From: an uncultured Lachnospiraceae bacterium
Lineage (GTDB): Bacteria; Bacillota; Clostridia; Lachnospirales; Lachnospiraceae
Reading direction: 5' to 3'
Assembly (NCBI GenBank): GCA_945949045.1
Contig: CAMFDG010000012.1
Coordinates: 1-55,486 of the forward strand
DNA length: 55,486 nt
Positions 53,405 to 55,486 of the stretch are shown piece after piece. The notes under the pieces are model-generated. The model searched no databases. It worked only from the letters and a program-made list of their open reading frames with translations, and had not been told where the DNA came from. The position numbers and the translations under genes are program-made. Position 1 is the first letter of the stretch. Each line of letters starts with the position of its first letter.

Positions 53405-53564
53405 CTACTACCGTTAGGAAGATAACCGAGGTAGCAGTCTCTTTTAATTGGTCACTCACATCAAAGCCTGTGCCGTCCGGCAGCTGCATATCCAAAATGG
53501 CAAGATGAAATTCCGTTTTTTGGATTGCAGCAAGTGCATCCTCCACTAATAGAATTTTAGTCAT
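53328..53564 (-). pseudogene. Response regulator fragment with internal deletion
   Basis: MTKILLVED is joined directly to ALAAIQKTEFHLAILDMQLPDG. The phospho-accepting Asp is at residue 25 instead of about 52, so about 28 residues of the receiver are missing. The frame then runs past TVVDDENKT into the kinase remnant; the DNA-binding domain is lost. Its ATG overlaps the XRE gene stop (ATGA). Confidence 0.85.
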
Positions 53565-53905
53565 GTTCTTTCCTCCATGTTCAGTTTCTTCCAGTATGAA
53601 AGCAGCCTCTTAGTCGTAGAATCACTGTCCAGACAGGACCGCACCAGAGCGAACAGCTCCGGGTTTTTGTCTGAGGAGAGAGTGATGGTGTCCGCTGCAG
53701 AATCGTCAGACAACCCATACAGATAATCGGTTGTTGTCCCGAAGGAATGGGCGATAAAGCTGACGGTGGGGAAGGAGGGCTCCCGTTCCCCATGTTCGTA
53801 ACGGCCGTAGCCCATGGCAGACATGTTCAGGCGGCGGGCAGCCTCGGCCTTATTGATGCCCAGGGACTCCCGCACGGCAATTAATCGATCCGGTCTAAAA
53901 CTCAT
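53561..53905 (-). CDS. XRE family helix-turn-helix regulator
   Basis: 114 residues; HTH_3 domain at about 9-62 (RESLGINKAEAARRLNMSAM, GRYEHGEREPS) followed by TTDYLYGLSD. AGGAGGTCAC precedes the ATG. Likely a transcription repressor. It seems intact, unlike the genes downstream on the same strand, which it overlaps by 4 bp. Confidence 0.88.
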   Translation of the reverse strand: MSFRPDRLIAVRESLGINKAEAARRLNMSAMGYGRYEHGEREPSFPTVSFIAHSFGTTTDYLYGLSDDSAADTITLSSDKNPELFALVRSCLDSDSTTKRLLSYWKKLNMEERT

Positions 53906-54076
53906 GTGTGACCTCCTTGTATGAAATATGAATAATAACCATTGGTTTTATTCTGTTACGAATATTGTGAAAAAGCAAGCGGTTCAATGGCAAATATTAT
54001 TATACATTTTACCCTGTCCGTGATACAATAGTTTACAAAGATTGCAAAATATAACTTAATTAGGCAGGAGGAAAAA

Positions 54077-55360
54077 ATGAGCGAATACAAATTAAATACG
54101 AAATGTGTACAGGCGGGCTATACGCCCGGAAACGGGGAGCCGAGACAGATTCCCATCATCCAGTCCACGACTTTTAAATATGATACTAGTGAGGACATGG
54201 GAAAGCTATTTGATTTAGAGGCGGAAGGGTATTTCTACACGAGACTGCAGAATCCTACCAATGACCATGTGGCAGCAAAGATTGCAGAATTAGAGGGCGG
54301 TACGGCGGCCATGCTGACCTCCTCCGGACAGGCCGCAAATTTCTTTGCCCTGTTTAATATCTGTGAGTGTGGAAGCCACATCGTGGCATCTTCTTCCATT
54401 TACGGAGGAACCTTCAACCTGATTTCCGTTACCATGGCAAAGATGGGCATTGAGGTGACCTTTGTATCCCCGGATTGCAGTGAGGAAGAACTGAATGCAG
54501 CTTTTCAGGAGAATACCCGTGCGGTATTTGGTGAGACCATTGCCAATCCGGCACTGACTGTTCTGGATATTGAGAAATTTGCAAAGGCAGCCCACGCCCA
54601 TGGTGTGCCGCTGATTGTGGACAACACCTTCCCGACACCGGTGAACTGCCGGCCTATCGAATGGGGCGCTGATATCGTTACCCATTCTACCACAAAGTAC
54701 ATGGACGGACACGGGGCAGCAGTAGGAGGGGCCATTGTGGATTCCGGCAACTTTGACTGGATGGCTTACGCAGACAAGTATCCGGGACTCTGCACGCCGG
54801 ATGAGTCCTACCACGGAATCACCTATGCAGAGAAATTTGGAAAGGAAGGGGCCTTTATTACCAAGTGTACCGCACAGATGATGCGTGATCTGGGATGCAT
54901 CCAATCTCCGCAGAATGCCTTTCTCTTAAATCTCGGTCTGGAGTCCCTGCATGTGCGCATGCCCCGTCACGTAGAAAACGGACAGGCAGTTGCAGAGTTC
55001 TTAGAGAAGCACTCGAAGGTGACCCATGTCAGCTATCCGGGTTTAAAGAGTGACAAGTATTATGAGATTGGTCAGAAATATATGCCGAACGGTGGCTGTG
55101 GTGTCGTGTCCTTCGAGCTGGCAGGCGGCAGGCCTGCAGCAGAAAAGTTCATGAAGAACTTAAAGCTTGCGGCTATCGAGACTCATGTGGCAGACGCCAG
55201 AACCTGCTGCTTAAATCCGGCAACCTCCACCCACCGTCAGATGACGGAGGAACAGCTTCTGGAAGCCGGAATTCCGGCGGGTCTGATCCGTATTTCCTGT
55301 GGTCTGGAGGATAAGGAAGATCTGATCGCAGACCTTTCCCAGGCGCTGGATGTAATCTAG
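54077..55360 (+). CDS. metY: O-acetylhomoserine sulfhydrylase
   Basis: 427 residues, cystathionine gamma-synthase family. N-terminal NTKCVQAGYTPGNGEPRQIP, YTRLQNPT, the PLP lysine in HSTTKYMDGHGAAVGG and AAIETHVADARTCCLNPAT are MetY signatures. It makes homocysteine (or methionine) from O-acetylhomoserine and sulfide. AGGAGGAA site. The 170-bp leader (53906-54076) shows no SAM or T-box element by eye. Confidence 0.93.
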   Translation: MSEYKLNTKCVQAGYTPGNGEPRQIPIIQSTTFKYDTSEDMGKLFDLEAEGYFYTRLQNPTNDHVAAKIAELEGGTAAMLTSSGQAANFFALFNICECGSHIVASSSIYGGTFNLISVTMAKMGIEVTFVSPDCSEEELNAAFQENTRAVFGETIANPALTVLDIEKFAKAAHAHGVPLIVDNTFPTPVNCRPIEWGADIVTHSTTKYMDGHGAAVGGAIVDSGNFDWMAYADKYPGLCTPDESYHGITYAEKFGKEGAFITKCTAQMMRDLGCIQSPQNAFLLNLGLESLHVRMPRHVENGQAVAEFLEKHSKVTHVSYPGLKSDKYYEIGQKYMPNGGCGVVSFELAGGRPAAEKFMKNLKLAAIETHVADARTCCLNPATSTHRQMTEEQLLEAGIPAGLIRISCGLEDKEDLIADLSQALDVI

Positions 55361-55415
55361 TACAGCGTTTTCGAAATAACTAGACTTGTATACGTGTATT
55401 TTCACTATTTTGTTA

Positions 55416-55461
55416 AAATCACCCGTATGAATCGTGACATTCATACGGGTGATTTATCTTT
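55416..55461 (+). terminator. Long perfect hairpin terminator after metY
   Basis: aaatcacccgtatgaat (55416-55432) pairs perfectly over 17 bp with attcatacgggtgattt (55439-55455), 6-base loop, then atctttttt. The atcacccgta core is shared with the 53-bp array, so it may be a mobile palindromic repeat serving as terminator. Confidence 0.85.
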
Positions 55462-55486
55462 TTTGCTGAAAACACCCGTACGGACG

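Noticed and set aside
53906-54076. SAM riboswitch or T-box before metY
   Set aside because: The leader is short and AT-rich with no visible multi-stem core.

Overview
The window is low-to-mid GC Firmicutes DNA, most likely a gut Lachnospiraceae (Clostridia). This rests on gene content and protein style: a DUF6033/DUF2974 pair, a DUF4860 pilus-type locus, a FeoA-FeoB fusion, class II GalT, the thyA-folA pair and strong AGGAGG ribosome binding sites. No genus is claimed.

Region by region. (1) 1-11707 is a full glycosylation and export locus for a serine-rich repeat adhesin: the 3' part of the adhesin gene, then secY2, asp1, asp2, asp3, secA2, gtfA and gtfB, tightly packed on the + strand. GtfA/GtfB should glycosylate the Ser repeats, Asp1-3 escort and modify the substrate, SecA2/SecY2 export it, and the NPKTG-type C-terminus should anchor it to the wall. 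The locus ends exactly at a 17-bp sequence (11695-11711) that is identical to one terminal inverted repeat of a small IS66-like MITE at 34371-34456. This marks a possible mobile boundary. (2) 11794-16607 holds a secreted transglutaminase-like protein and a compact type IV pilus-like operon (PilC/GspF-type membrane protein, four small pilin-like proteins, PilT ATPase). (3) 16738-26928 is mostly housekeeping: DUF6033, a DUF2974 hydrolase-like protein, citrate synthase, a membrane chemoreceptor, argJ, proC, fused feoAB, and two small membrane proteins. (4) 27114-34266 holds tRNA-Gly, a lone PAS-like protein, a TVP38 protein, a dihydrouridine synthase, then a thyA-folA-transporter-ilvB-ilvN run. 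(5) 34267-34753 is a repeat-rich intergenic stretch with the MITE and a 53-bp tandem hairpin array. (6) 34754-50910 carries a flavin reductase, a peptidoglycan-binding protein, recJ, a soluble degenerate MCP, a PAP2 phosphatase, an L,D-transpeptidase coupled to galK-galT, a MATE exporter, hisC, a small export protein and a translationally coupled acyltransferase-like/DUF6320/hydrolase trio. (7) 50911-53564 is a decayed response regulator-histidine kinase-ABC permease locus, with an intact XRE regulator gene next to it, followed by an O-acetylhomoserine sulfhydrylase gene. A long hairpin of the same motif family as the 53-bp array closes the window.

The most unusual items are the accessory Sec locus in this type of host, the IS66-like end at its boundary together with the textbook MITE, the 53-bp hairpin array, the minimal PilT/PilC locus with non-canonical prepilin-like genes, the acyltransferase/DUF6320/hydrolase trio, and the collapsed two-component/ABC locus. 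All functions are read from sequence motifs and family knowledge; no search was run.
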